DNA of 42,703 nucleotides from Pseudomonadota bacterium (GTDB lineage Bacteria > Pseudomonadota > Gammaproteobacteria > Burkholderiales > Burkholderiaceae_C), in the NCBI GenBank assembly GCA_030535425.1, contig JAUNHQ010000019.1, forward strand, positions 1 through 42,703, read 5' to 3'. Both the position numbers and the translations under genes were made by a program. Within the stretch, counting starts at the first letter, position 1; the number at the start of each line of letters is the position of its first letter. Shown here in pieces: positions 28,426 to 35,665 of the stretch. A model generated the notes under the pieces. That model was given only the letters and a program-made list of their open reading frames with translations, was not told where the DNA came from and did not search any database.

Positions 28426-29213
28426 ACACGCCCCAGATGCCTACCCCCTTGCGCGTGCTGATCGTTGACGACGAGCCGCTGGCGCGCCAGCGCCTGCGCG
28501 CCCTGCTGGCCGACTGCCGCGCCCCCGAGGCCGTGGCCACCGCCGAAGCGGGCGACGCCGCGCAGGCCGTGGCGCTGGCGCAGCACCAGGGCTTTGACGT
28601 GGCCTTGCTGGACATCCACATGCCCGGTGCCGACGGCCTGCGCCTGGCCGCCGTGCTGCGCCAAGCGCCCAAGCCGCCGCAGGTGGTGTTCGTCACCGCC
28701 CATGCCGAGCACGCCGTGCAGGCCTTCGAGCTGGAAGCCGTGGACTACCTGACCAAGCCCGTGCGGCTGGAACGCTTGCAATTGGCGCTACAAAAAGCGC
28801 AGCGCATGGCACTTGTCCATCAAGCGCAAGCGGCCCCTTTGGCCCCTGCGGCCCATGCAGCCGATGTGACCGCAACCGCATGGCTGCGCATCACCGAGCG
28901 GGGCCGCACCGAGCGCGTGCCCGTGGCCGAGGTGCTGTATTTCAAGGCCGAGCAAAAGTACATCACCGTGCGCACGGCAGCCGGCAGCCATTTGCTGGAC
29001 GACAGCCTGAGCCAGCTGGACGAGCGCTACCCCGGGCGTTTTTTGCGCATCCACCGCAACGCCCTGGTGGCGCGCAACGCCATCCGCGCCCTGGTGCGCC
29101 ACCACGACCCGCAAGAAGGCGAAGGCTGGGCCGTGCGCCTGGCGGGTGTGGATGAGCTGCTCATGGTCTCGCGCCGGCAGCTGGCGGCGGTGCGCGAGGC
29201 GCTGGGGGAATAG
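28422..29213 (+). CDS. AlgR/LytR-type response regulator
   Basis: The 263-residue protein starts with a receiver domain (LRVLIVDDEPLARQRLRALL; phospho-accepting Asp near 64 in DVALLDIHMPGADGL; Lys in YLTKPVRLERL). A linker (about 125-150) and a C-terminal LytTR DNA-binding domain (about 150-260, with RTERVPVAEVLYFKAEQKYI and RFLRIHRNALVAR) follow. LytTR proteins bind paired direct repeats upstream of their targets; in Pseudomonas AlgR controls alginate, twitching and virulence genes. The linker overlaps a short repeat-like DNA segment. The gene starts inside the kinase stop codon. hemC follows after 134 bp. Confidence 0.93.
   Translation: MNTPQMPTPLRVLIVDDEPLARQRLRALLADCRAPEAVATAEAGDAAQAVALAQHQGFDVALLDIHMPGADGLRLAAVLRQAPKPPQVVFVTAHAEHAVQAFELEAVDYLTKPVRLERLQLALQKAQRMALVHQAQAAPLAPAAHAADVTATAWLRITERGRTERVPVAEVLYFKAEQKYITVRTAAGSHLLDDSLSQLDERYPGRFLRIHRNALVARNAIRALVRHHDPQEGEGWAVRLAGVDELLMVSRRQLAAVREALGE
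28800..28840. repeat. Repeat-like segment in the linker of the LytTR regulator
   Basis: GCGCATGGCACTTGTCCATC followed by AAGCGCAAGCGGCCCC resembles the TAGC/GCGC-type repeat at 19662, especially the shared TGGAC(or GTCCA)-AGCGC-AGCGGCC blocks. It codes for residues about 127-140, in the flexible linker between receiver and LytTR domains. The match is partial. Confidence 0.35.
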
Positions 29214-29347
29214 GGGCGCTGTGCCTGTGTGGCTGGGCTGGCCGGGGGCTTTACCGCCGGTAGCCTGCGGTTTAGCAAGGCGCAGCCAGCCTGCATGACC
29301 CGGTGTGCAGCCTGTCTGCAAGAGCAGATGAGCTAGCATCGCCGGCC

Positions 29348-30259
29348 ATGCTGCAACCCTTGACCATCGCCACCCGTCAATCCCGCCTGGCCCTGTGGCA
29401 GGCCGAACACGTGCAAGCCGCGCTGCAAGCGCGCGGCCATGCCGTGACCTTGCTGGGCATGACCACGCGGGGCGACCAGATTCTGGACCGCACGCTCAGC
29501 AAAGTGGGCGGCAAAGGCCTGTTCGTCAAAGAGCTGGAAACCGCCTTGCAGGAGGGCCAGGCCGATCTGGCCGTGCATTCGCTCAAGGACGTGCCCATGG
29601 ACTTGCCCGAAGGCTTTGCCCTGGCCTGCGTGATGGCGCGCGAAGACCCGCGCGATGCCTGGGTGTCGCCGCAATTTGCCTCGCTGGACGCGCTGCCCGA
29701 AGGCGCCGTGGTAGGCACGGCCAGCCTGCGGCGCACCGTGCTGCTGCGCGCGCGCCGGCCCGATTTGCGCATCGAGCCCCTGCGCGGCAACCTGGACACG
29801 CGCCTGCGCAAGCTGGACGACGGGCAATACGCCGGCATCGTGCTGGCCGCTGCGGGCCTCAAGCGCCTGGGCCTGCACGCGCGCATCCGCCACATCTTCA
29901 GCACCGACGAGATGCTGCCCGCTGCGGGCCAGGGCGCGCTGGGCATCGAAGTGCGCGCAGACCGCCCCGAGCTGGCGCAGGCGCTGGCGCCGCTGGCCGA
30001 CGCGGCCACCTGGCTGGCCACCGCCGCCGAGCGCGCCGTCAGCCGCGCCCTGGGCGGCAGCTGCTCTGTGCCGCTGGCCGCCCACGCCACGTTGCATGAG
30101 GGTCAGCTGCACCTGCGCGCCGCCTGGGGCCAGGCCGACGGCCCGGCCAAGCTGCTGCACGCCCAAGGCAGCGCCCGCGTGGCCCTGGGCGATCTGCACG
30201 CCGCCGAGCAACTGGGCCTGCAAGTGGCCCAGGACCTGCGCGCCCAAGGCGCGCACTGA
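29348..30259 (+). CDS. hemC: Hydroxymethylbilane synthase (porphobilinogen deaminase)
   Basis: Joins four porphobilinogen units into hydroxymethylbilane. The 303-residue protein carries [16 protein letters not shown] at the N-terminus, [12 protein letters not shown] with the catalytic Asp, [13 protein letters not shown] for substrate phosphates, and [12 protein letters not shown], whose Cys near 239 holds the dipyrromethane cofactor. The start at 29348 follows the usual N-terminus. It leads the hemC-hemD-hemX-hemY run, all in one direction and closely spaced. Confidence 0.97.
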   Translation: MLQPLTIATRQSRLALWQAEHVQAALQARGHAVTLLGMTTRGDQILDRTLSKVGGKGLFVKELETALQEGQADLAVHSLKDVPMDLPEGFALACVMAREDPRDAWVSPQFASLDALPEGAVVGTASLRRTVLLRARRPDLRIEPLRGNLDTRLRKLDDGQYAGIVLAAAGLKRLGLHARIRHIFSTDEMLPAAGQGALGIEVRADRPELAQALAPLADAATWLATAAERAVSRALGGSCSVPLAAHATLHEGQLHLRAAWGQADGPAKLLHAQGSARVALGDLHAAEQLGLQVAQDLRAQGAH

Positions 30260-30292
30260 CTTTGGCCCCGCCCGCCCGGCCCGCTCAAAGCC

Positions 30293-31090
30293 ATGCCCCC
30301 GCGCGTGCTCATCACCCGCCCCGCGCCCGAGGCCCAGCGCTGGGCACAGGCGCTGGCCCGGCAGGGCCTGGCGGCGCAGGCGCTGCCGCTCATCGACATT
30401 GCGCCCGAGCCTCTGGCCGGCGCGCTGGCCCAGGCCCGCGCGCAGCTGGGCCAGTACCACGCCGCCATGTTCGTCAGCGGCAACGCGGTGCGGGCGTTTT
30501 TGCAGCCTGACACGGCTTTTGCGCTTGACCAGAGCGCGCTAGCAGCTATTGAAACAAGAGCATGGTCACCCGGCCCCGGCACCACGGCGGCGCTGCAAGC
30601 GGCCCACTGGCCGGCAGCGCGCATTGACGCGCCTGCGCCCGATGCGCCGCAGTTCGACTCAGAAGCCCTGTGGGCGCAGGTGCAGGCCCAGGCCCGGCCG
30701 GGCCGCCGCGTGCTGCTGGTGCGCGGCGGCAACGCCGCCGGCCAGCCAGCCGGGCGCGACTGGCTGGCCGAGCGCCTGCGCCAGGCCGGCGTGGCGCTGG
30801 ATCAGGTCATGGCCTACCGCCGCCTGCCCCCGCACTGGGGCCCGACGCAGGCGGCGCTGGCCGAGCAGGCCGCTGCCGATGGCAGCGTGTGGCTGCTCAG
30901 CAGCGCCGAGGCCGTGGCCAACCTGCGCCACGCGCTGCCGGGGCTCGATTTGTCGCGCGCCCGCGCCCTGGCCACGCACCCGCGCATTGCCCAGGCCGCG
31001 CACGCGGCGGGCTTTGGCCATGTCGGCCAGACACAGCCCAGCTTGGCCGACGTGGTGCAGGCCCTTGCGTCGATAGAATCCGCGCCATGA
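30293..31090 (+). CDS. hemD: Uroporphyrinogen-III synthase
   Basis: Closes and inverts ring D of hydroxymethylbilane. The 265-residue protein is a typical low-conservation HemD: ITRPAPEAQRWAQALARQGL near the start, FVSGNAVRAFL, WSPGPGTTAALQAA, VLLVRGGNAAGQPAGRDWLAERL, YRRLPPHW, and WLLSSAEAVANL toward the end. The peptide DTAFALDQSALAAIETRA (about 74-91) lies between FVSGNAVRAFLQP and WSPGPGT, which are much closer together in other HemD proteins; its DNA matches a dispersed repeat. The gene starts 33 bp after hemC and its stop overlaps the hemX start (ATGA). Confidence 0.9.
   Translation: MPPRVLITRPAPEAQRWAQALARQGLAAQALPLIDIAPEPLAGALAQARAQLGQYHAAMFVSGNAVRAFLQPDTAFALDQSALAAIETRAWSPGPGTTAALQAAHWPAARIDAPAPDAPQFDSEALWAQVQAQARPGRRVLLVRGGNAAGQPAGRDWLAERLRQAGVALDQVMAYRRLPPHWGPTQAALAEQAAADGSVWLLSSAEAVANLRHALPGLDLSRARALATHPRIAQAAHAAGFGHVGQTQPSLADVVQALASIESAP
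30512..30556 (-). repeat. Repeat-derived segment inserted in frame in hemD
   Basis: On the minus strand TTTCAATAGCTGCTAGCGCG then CTCTGGTCAAGCGCAAAAGCC lines up with the TAGC/GCGC-type repeat at 19662 (ATAGC, GCGCGC, TGG-C-AGCGC and GCC blocks). It reads in frame in hemD with no stop. Confidence 0.6.
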
Positions 31091-32253
31091 GTTCCGAGCC
31101 GATGGCCTTGCCGCCGCAGCCGCCGCAGGCATCGGCGCAGGCGGCGCCTGCCCTGCCAGGGCCGCCGCTGGCCGAGCCGCCTGCTGGCATCTCCCCTCCC
31201 GCTTCTGCACCGGCGCCCGCACTGGCTGCTTCCCTGCGCCGCGCACGCGGCTGGCAGCCAGGTTTGGTGGTGGCCTGGCTGGCTGCGGCAGTGGCGCTCA
31301 CGGTCAGCGTGCTGCTGTGGCAAAAAGTCACGGGCATGCAGCAGCAACTGGCGCGCCAGAGCGCCGAGGCAGGCAGCCAATCGGTAGAGGCGCGCACGCT
31401 GGCGCGCCGGGCCGATGAAACCGCACGCGCCAACGCGACCCAGCTGGCCGCGCTGCAAACCCGCGTGGACGACATGACCGCCTACCGCGCGCAACTGGAA
31501 GGTATGGTGCAAAGCCTGGCGCGCGCGCGCGACGAAAACCTGGCCGTCGAGCTGGAAACCGCCCTGCGTATCGCGCAAGACCAGGCGCAGCTGACCGGCA
31601 GTGTCGAGCCCCTGCTGGCTGCCCTGCGCACAGCTGAGCAGCGCCTGGCCCGCAGCCTGGATCCACGCCTGGCCCCCGTGATGCGTGCTGTCGGGCGCGA
31701 CCTGGAGCGCGTGAAAACCGCCACCATCGCCGACACCGCCGGCCTGCTGGCCCGCATTGACCAGCTGCTGCGCCAGATCGACGACTTGCCCGCCGCCAAT
31801 GCCGCCGGAAGCGGGCACACCAGCCAGCCCGTGCGCGAAACCGGCGCCCAGCCGCCCCAGTCCTGGTGGGGCCGCCAGTGGCAGACCCTGCTGGACGAAG
31901 CTGTCGGCCTGGTGCGCGTCAGCCGCGTGGAGCGGCCCGAAGCCAGCATGCTCAGCCCCGAGCAGGTGTTTTTCCTGCGTGAAAACCTCAAGCTGCGCTT
32001 GCAGGGCGCACGGCTGGCCATCCTGGCGCGCCAATACGAAGCCGCCCGTGCCGACCTGGCGGCCGCGGCCACTTTGATCGGTACTTGGTTCGACCCCGCT
32101 TCACGCCGCACCCAGGCGGCGGCCACGCTGCTGCAGAACATCCAGGGCCAGACCAAGTCGGCCCACTTGCCGCGCGTGAGCGAAACCCTGCAAGCCCTGG
32201 CCAACGCCATGGCCGCCAGCGGCACGCGCGACAGCGCGCCAGGAGGCGGGTAA
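31087..32253 (+). CDS. hemX: HemX-family membrane protein
   Basis: The 388-residue protein has a Pro/Ala-rich cytoplasmic N-terminus, one membrane segment (about 58-80, LVVAWLAAAVALTVSVLLW), then a long helical periplasmic region (QQQLARQSAEAGSQSVEARTLARRADET...) and a globular end (VFFLRENLKLRLQGARLAILARQYEAARADL). This is the HemX pattern of beta- and gammaproteobacterial heme operons. Despite an old name as uroporphyrinogen-III methyltransferase it lacks a methyltransferase fold; its role is unclear and probably structural. It overlaps hemD by four bases and precedes hemY by 7 bp. Confidence 0.92.
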   Translation: MSSEPMALPPQPPQASAQAAPALPGPPLAEPPAGISPPASAPAPALAASLRRARGWQPGLVVAWLAAAVALTVSVLLWQKVTGMQQQLARQSAEAGSQSVEARTLARRADETARANATQLAALQTRVDDMTAYRAQLEGMVQSLARARDENLAVELETALRIAQDQAQLTGSVEPLLAALRTAEQRLARSLDPRLAPVMRAVGRDLERVKTATIADTAGLLARIDQLLRQIDDLPAANAAGSGHTSQPVRETGAQPPQSWWGRQWQTLLDEAVGLVRVSRVERPEASMLSPEQVFFLRENLKLRLQGARLAILARQYEAARADLAAAATLIGTWFDPASRRTQAAATLLQNIQGQTKSAHLPRVSETLQALANAMAASGTRDSAPGGG

Positions 32254-32260
32254 ACCCATC

Positions 32261-33571
32261 ATGCGAGCTGCGCTCTGGCTGATCGGCCTGTTTGTCGCTG
32301 CCGTGGCGCTGGCGCTGCTGGCGGGGCGCAACGAAGGCACCGTCACCCTGTTTTGGCCGCCGCACCGTGTGGACGTGTCGGCCAACCTGGTGCTGCTGGG
32401 CCTGCTGGCGCTGTTTGCGCTGTTGCACTTTGTCCTGCGCGGGCTGTCGGCCATGCTGGAGCTGCCGCGCCAGGCCCGCCGCTGGCGCGCTCAGCAGCGC
32501 GAGCGCGCCACCCACGCTTTGCTGCTGGAGGCGCTTATCCAGCAGCAGGCCGGTCGCTACCTGCGCGCACGCAAGGCCGCCGAGGCTGCCCTGGCGCGCG
32601 AGCAAGCCTTGTTTGACGCGGGCGACGCACCCGCCCACACCCGCAGCCTGCGCGCGCTGGCCCATCTGGCCGTGGCCGAAAGCGGCCACGCCTTGCAAGA
32701 CCAGGCGTTGCGCGACGAACACCTGGCCCACGCCCTGCGCATGGCCCAGGCGCCAGGCGCCATGCCCGAGCTGGGCGAGGGCATACGCCTGCGCGCTGCC
32801 CGCTGGGCCTTGCACGAGCGCGACGCACCCGCCGCACTGGCCCACCTGCAGGCGCTGCCCGTGGGCGCGGCGCGGCGTACCGCAGCGCTGCGCGTCAGGC
32901 TCAAGGCCCAGCACCTTTCTGGCCAGCACGCCCAGGCGCTGGATACCGCACGCCTGCTGGTCAAGCACGGCGCCTTCACCCCCCATGCCGCCCGCAGCCT
33001 GCTGCGCCAGCTGGCCAGCGAGTGCATGGCCCAGGCCCATGACCTGGGGCAGTTGCAGGCTGCCTGGGCAGCGCTGGATGCTGCCGAACGCGCCGATGCC
33101 GAACTGGCCCTGCGCGCCGCCCAGCGCCTGCTGGCCCTGGGCGAGCCGCTGGCTGCCGACCACCCTTGGCTGGCGCCGCTGTGGGCCCACCTGCTGACCC
33201 CGCCTGACGGCCTGGGCAGCGCCAGGCAGGCCGATGAGCCCCAGCGCGCCCGCATAGCCGCCGTGCTGCAAGCGGCCCTGGCCGCCGATGCCCAGCGTGC
33301 GGCCCCCCAGGGCATGGCGCCCTGGCTGGCCCGCATCGAAGAGGCCAGCCAGGCCCAGCCGGGCGATGCCACGCTGCACTACCTGGCAGGCATGGCCTGC
33401 CTGCACCGTGGCCTGTGGGGCAAGGCCCAACAGCAGCTGACCCAGGCCGTGCGCGGCCTGGCGGCGCCCGAGCTGCGCCGCAGCGCCTGGCGCGCCTTGG
33501 CCCAGCTGGCCGGGCAGCGCGGCGACACCCAGGCCGCCCAGCACGCTTGGCAGCAGGCTGCCGATACATGA
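32261..33571 (+). CDS. hemY: HemY-family protein
   Basis: The 436-residue protein has two N-terminal membrane segments (about 5-22 and 42-63) and the HemY_N pattern RNEGTVTLFWPPHRVDVSANLVLLGLLALF. TPR-like helical repeats then cover the rest (for example LIQQQAGRYLRARKAAEAALAR and LHYLAGMACLHRGLWGKAQQQLTQAV). HemY of this type sits in the inner membrane next to the heme enzymes and is not the Bacillus protoporphyrinogen oxidase of the same name. The next gene, xerD, starts one base after the stop, so the two are translationally close. Confidence 0.92.
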   Translation: MRAALWLIGLFVAAVALALLAGRNEGTVTLFWPPHRVDVSANLVLLGLLALFALLHFVLRGLSAMLELPRQARRWRAQQRERATHALLLEALIQQQAGRYLRARKAAEAALAREQALFDAGDAPAHTRSLRALAHLAVAESGHALQDQALRDEHLAHALRMAQAPGAMPELGEGIRLRAARWALHERDAPAALAHLQALPVGAARRTAALRVRLKAQHLSGQHAQALDTARLLVKHGAFTPHAARSLLRQLASECMAQAHDLGQLQAAWAALDAAERADAELALRAAQRLLALGEPLAADHPWLAPLWAHLLTPPDGLGSARQADEPQRARIAAVLQAALAADAQRAAPQGMAPWLARIEEASQAQPGDATLHYLAGMACLHRGLWGKAQQQLTQAVRGLAAPELRRSAWRALAQLAGQRGDTQAAQHAWQQAADT

Positions 33572-33572
33572 C

Positions 33573-34526
33573 ATGAGCGCCAGCGCCTCACCGCCTGCCG
33601 CAACGCCTGTGAACGCGCCTGTGAATACGCCCGCCGACCCCGGTATCGACCCCTTCATAGATGCGTTGTGGCTCGAAGACGGCCTGTCCAAAAACACGCT
33701 AGAGGCTTACCGGCGCGACCTCACCCTCTACGCCCGCTGGCTGCACGCTGAGCATGGCCTGCCCCTGGCGCGCACGGCCGAGCAGCACCTGCTGGGCTAC
33801 CTGGCCTACCGTGCCCAGGGCAAGGCCACCTCGGCCAACCGGCGTCTGACCGTGTTCAAACGCTACTTTCGCTGGGCGCTGCGCGAGCGCCTCATCAGCA
33901 CCGACCCCACGCTGCGCCTGACCCCCGCCCGCCAGCCCCAGCGCGTGCCCCGCAGCATGAGCGAGGCACAGGTCAATGCCCTGCTGGCCGCGCCCGACAC
34001 CAGTACCCCGCTGGGCCTGCGCGACCGCACCATGCTGGAGCTGATGTACGCCAGTGGCCTGCGCGTGAGTGAGCTGGTGGGCCTGAAAACCTTTCACATC
34101 GGTCTGAACGACAACGTGCTGCGCGTGCTGGGCAAGGGCGCTAAGGAGCGCCTGGTGCCCTTTGGCGAAGAAGCCAGCGACTGGCTCCAGCGCTACCTGG
34201 CCGACAGCCGCCCCGCGCTGCTGGGCGCGCGCCAGAGTGATGCCCTGTTTGTCACCAGCGCGGGCCGCAGCCCCGGCACGGGCATGACACGCGTGATGTT
34301 CTGGGGCATCGTCAAGCGCTACGCCCGCCAGGCCGGCATGGCCGCTGCCCCATCGCCCCACACCCTGCGCCATGCGTTTGCCACCCATTTGCTCAATCAC
34401 GGCGCCGATTTGCGCGCTGTGCAAATGCTGCTGGGCCACGCCGACATTTCCACCACCACCATCTACACCCACATCGCCCGCGAGCGCCTGCGCGAGCTGC
34501 ACGCGCGCCATCACCCCCGGGCGTGA
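33573..34526 (+). CDS. xerD: Tyrosine recombinase XerD
   Basis: The 317-residue protein resolves chromosome dimers at dif together with XerC. An N-terminal core-binding domain (about 27-110) is followed by the catalytic domain. All six catalytic positions are present: Arg164 (ASGLRVSEL), Lys188 (GKGAKERLVP), His263 and Arg266 (PHTLRHAFATHLL), His289 (LLGHADISTT) and Tyr298 (IYTHI). The N-terminus has about 25 extra Ala/Pro-rich residues. The helix after Tyr298 and the motifs favour XerD over phage integrases. It is directly downstream of hemY, an unusual place but clearly the same transcription direction. Confidence 0.93.
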   Translation: MSASASPPAATPVNAPVNTPADPGIDPFIDALWLEDGLSKNTLEAYRRDLTLYARWLHAEHGLPLARTAEQHLLGYLAYRAQGKATSANRRLTVFKRYFRWALRERLISTDPTLRLTPARQPQRVPRSMSEAQVNALLAAPDTSTPLGLRDRTMLELMYASGLRVSELVGLKTFHIGLNDNVLRVLGKGAKERLVPFGEEASDWLQRYLADSRPALLGARQSDALFVTSAGRSPGTGMTRVMFWGIVKRYARQAGMAAAPSPHTLRHAFATHLLNHGADLRAVQMLLGHADISTTTIYTHIARERLRELHARHHPRA

Positions 34527-34889
34527 AGACCGTCCGCAGGCAGGCTGGCCAGCGCGCAAATGGTCAGCACGCAGATGGCAGGGGCGGGTGGGATGTGGCG
34601 GCTGGTGAGGGCAGGGCGCTGCACCCGCATGAGAAAAAAGCCATGTGGCCGCCGCTGTGCCGCATCGCCTCTCTTTTTTCAGCCGCCTCGGCGGTGAAGG
34701 TTGATACTCATCTTTCTGTAGCAAACATGGCCCACCAAACATGCGCAAATGGCCTTTTTTCTTATGAAGGCCAAAGGCAGGCGGCTTGAATCCGTCATGC
34801 CCGCGCCGAGCGGGCAGCCAGGGGGTGCTTTGCGATAGGCAAGGGCATGAGGACAGGGGGGTGGAGTGTGCGGAGATGGGTTTTCCCCC
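34527..34889. other. 363-bp intergenic stretch without a supported gene
   Basis: Lies between xerD and the ArsR gene, which converge. Short open frames show no recognisable domain. Small hairpins occur, such as GGCCTT/AAGGCC near 34750 and GCCCGC/GCGGGC near 34798, but neither has a proper T-tract in the direction of a gene, so no terminator is called. Parts are AT-richer than usual (34675-34770). Confidence 0.45.
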
Positions 34890-35258
34890 TCAAGCCGCGC
34901 CGCCGGCACCGGGTGCGACCGGGGCCGCATGGGCGCTGGCCTGGCTGACCAGGCGGCGGGCCACGCTGGCGCACACCAGCTCGCACAGTGCATGCACGGT
35001 GGGGTCGGCAATGCGGTAGTAGGCGCTGTTGCCCCGGCTTTCGCGCGCCACCAGCCCCTGTGCGGCCATTTGGGCCAGATGGCGTGAAGTGTTGGCCACG
35101 CTGGAATCGACCTGCTGTGCAATGTCACCCACGCTCATCTCGCCGGCACACAGCACGTTCAGGATGCGCAGGCGCGCAGCCTGCGACAGAACGCGGAAGT
35201 AGCTGGCCACGTGTTCCAGGGCTTCGGGGGACAGGGAGGTGTGGGCGGCAGCGGACAT
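34890..35258 (-). CDS. ArsR-family transcriptional regulator
   Basis: The 122-residue winged-helix repressor has the ArsR pattern FRVLSQAARLRILNVLCAGEMSVGDIAQQV, then SSVANTSRHLAQMAAQGLV and the wing YYRIADPTVHALCELVC. It has no CXC metal box. Its cysteines at about 37, 92 and 96 lie where persulfide-sensing relatives (BigR/SqrR) carry their reactive pair. It is divergent from a small DUF2892 protein, with a perfect inverted repeat between them. A sulfide or persulfide sensor is therefore plausible but unproven; a redox sensor of another kind is the alternative. Confidence 0.88.
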   Translation of the reverse strand: MSAAAHTSLSPEALEHVASYFRVLSQAARLRILNVLCAGEMSVGDIAQQVDSSVANTSRHLAQMAAQGLVARESRGNSAYYRIADPTVHALCELVCASVARRLVSQASAHAAPVAPGAGGAA

Positions 35259-35309
35259 AAGGAGGGGGCGTTGAAATTGAAAGGCCAGGTCACAAGCCTG
35301 CTATTCTGC

Positions 35310-35325
35310 TTGCGCTTTTGCGCAA
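35310..35325. promoter_or_regulatory. Perfect inverted repeat, candidate ArsR operator
   Basis: TTGCGC (35310-35315) and GCGCAA (35320-35325) surround TTTT. CTAT and ATAG lie further out as a looser match. It lies midway in the 155-bp divergent region between the ArsR gene and the DUF2892 gene. Confidence 0.45.
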
Positions 35326-35413
35326 ATAGTATCCGTGCAAAGGGCATGGGCACGAAGGCGCCAGGGCCGTTTTTCAGGTTTTGCAACCATTGACCCCAAG
35401 GAGATCGAAAACC

Positions 35414-35599
35414 ATGACGTTCAACGTTGGCGGCATTGACCGCATCTTGCGCATCGTGGCAGGGCTGGTGCTCATAGGGCTGGCGGCCACGGGCACCGTG
35501 GGCTGGTGGGGCTGGCTGGGCGTGCTGCCCCTGGCCACGGGCCTGTTTCGCTTTTGCCCGGCCTATCCGCTGCTGGGCATCAACACTTGCAAGAAATAG
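35414..35599 (+). CDS. DUF2892-family small membrane protein
   Basis: A 61-residue protein opening with the family signature NVGGIDRILRIVAGLVLIG and ending FRFCPAYPLLGINTCK, with two membrane segments. The same domain forms the membrane tail of the E. coli rhodanese YgaP. The Cys residues in FCPAY and NTCK are typical. An AAGGAG-type site (near 35398) precedes the ATG by about 11 bp. Together with the divergent ArsR protein it suggests a small sulfur-stress unit, but no rhodanese or sulfide:quinone reductase gene is beside it. Confidence 0.85.
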   Translation: MTFNVGGIDRILRIVAGLVLIGLAATGTVGWWGWLGVLPLATGLFRFCPAYPLLGINTCKK

Positions 35600-35608
35600 G
35601 CGTTAAAT

Positions 35609-35665
35609 AAAAAATGCCATTTGCGCGCGACTGGTAAGGGTTTTAAGCTACTTAAATAGTAGCAT
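35609..35665 (+). repeat. 57-bp intergenic repeat, copy B
   Basis: AAAAAATGCCATTTGCGCGC, an intervening block, TTTTAAGCTACTTAAATAG and TAGCAT match copy A at 2804 block by block. It ends on the stop codon of ftsY (minus strand). Confidence 0.7.

Noticed and set aside
33573-34526. XerD-like recombinase as an integrase of a mobile island
   Set aside because: No attachment repeats, tRNA junction or phage genes beside it; motifs and length fit chromosomal XerD. The tRNA-Gly at 3.6 kb is intact and has no nearby integrase.
34745-34770. GGCCTT...AAGGCC hairpin after xerD as a terminator
   Set aside because: The T-run lies inside the loop, not after the stem.
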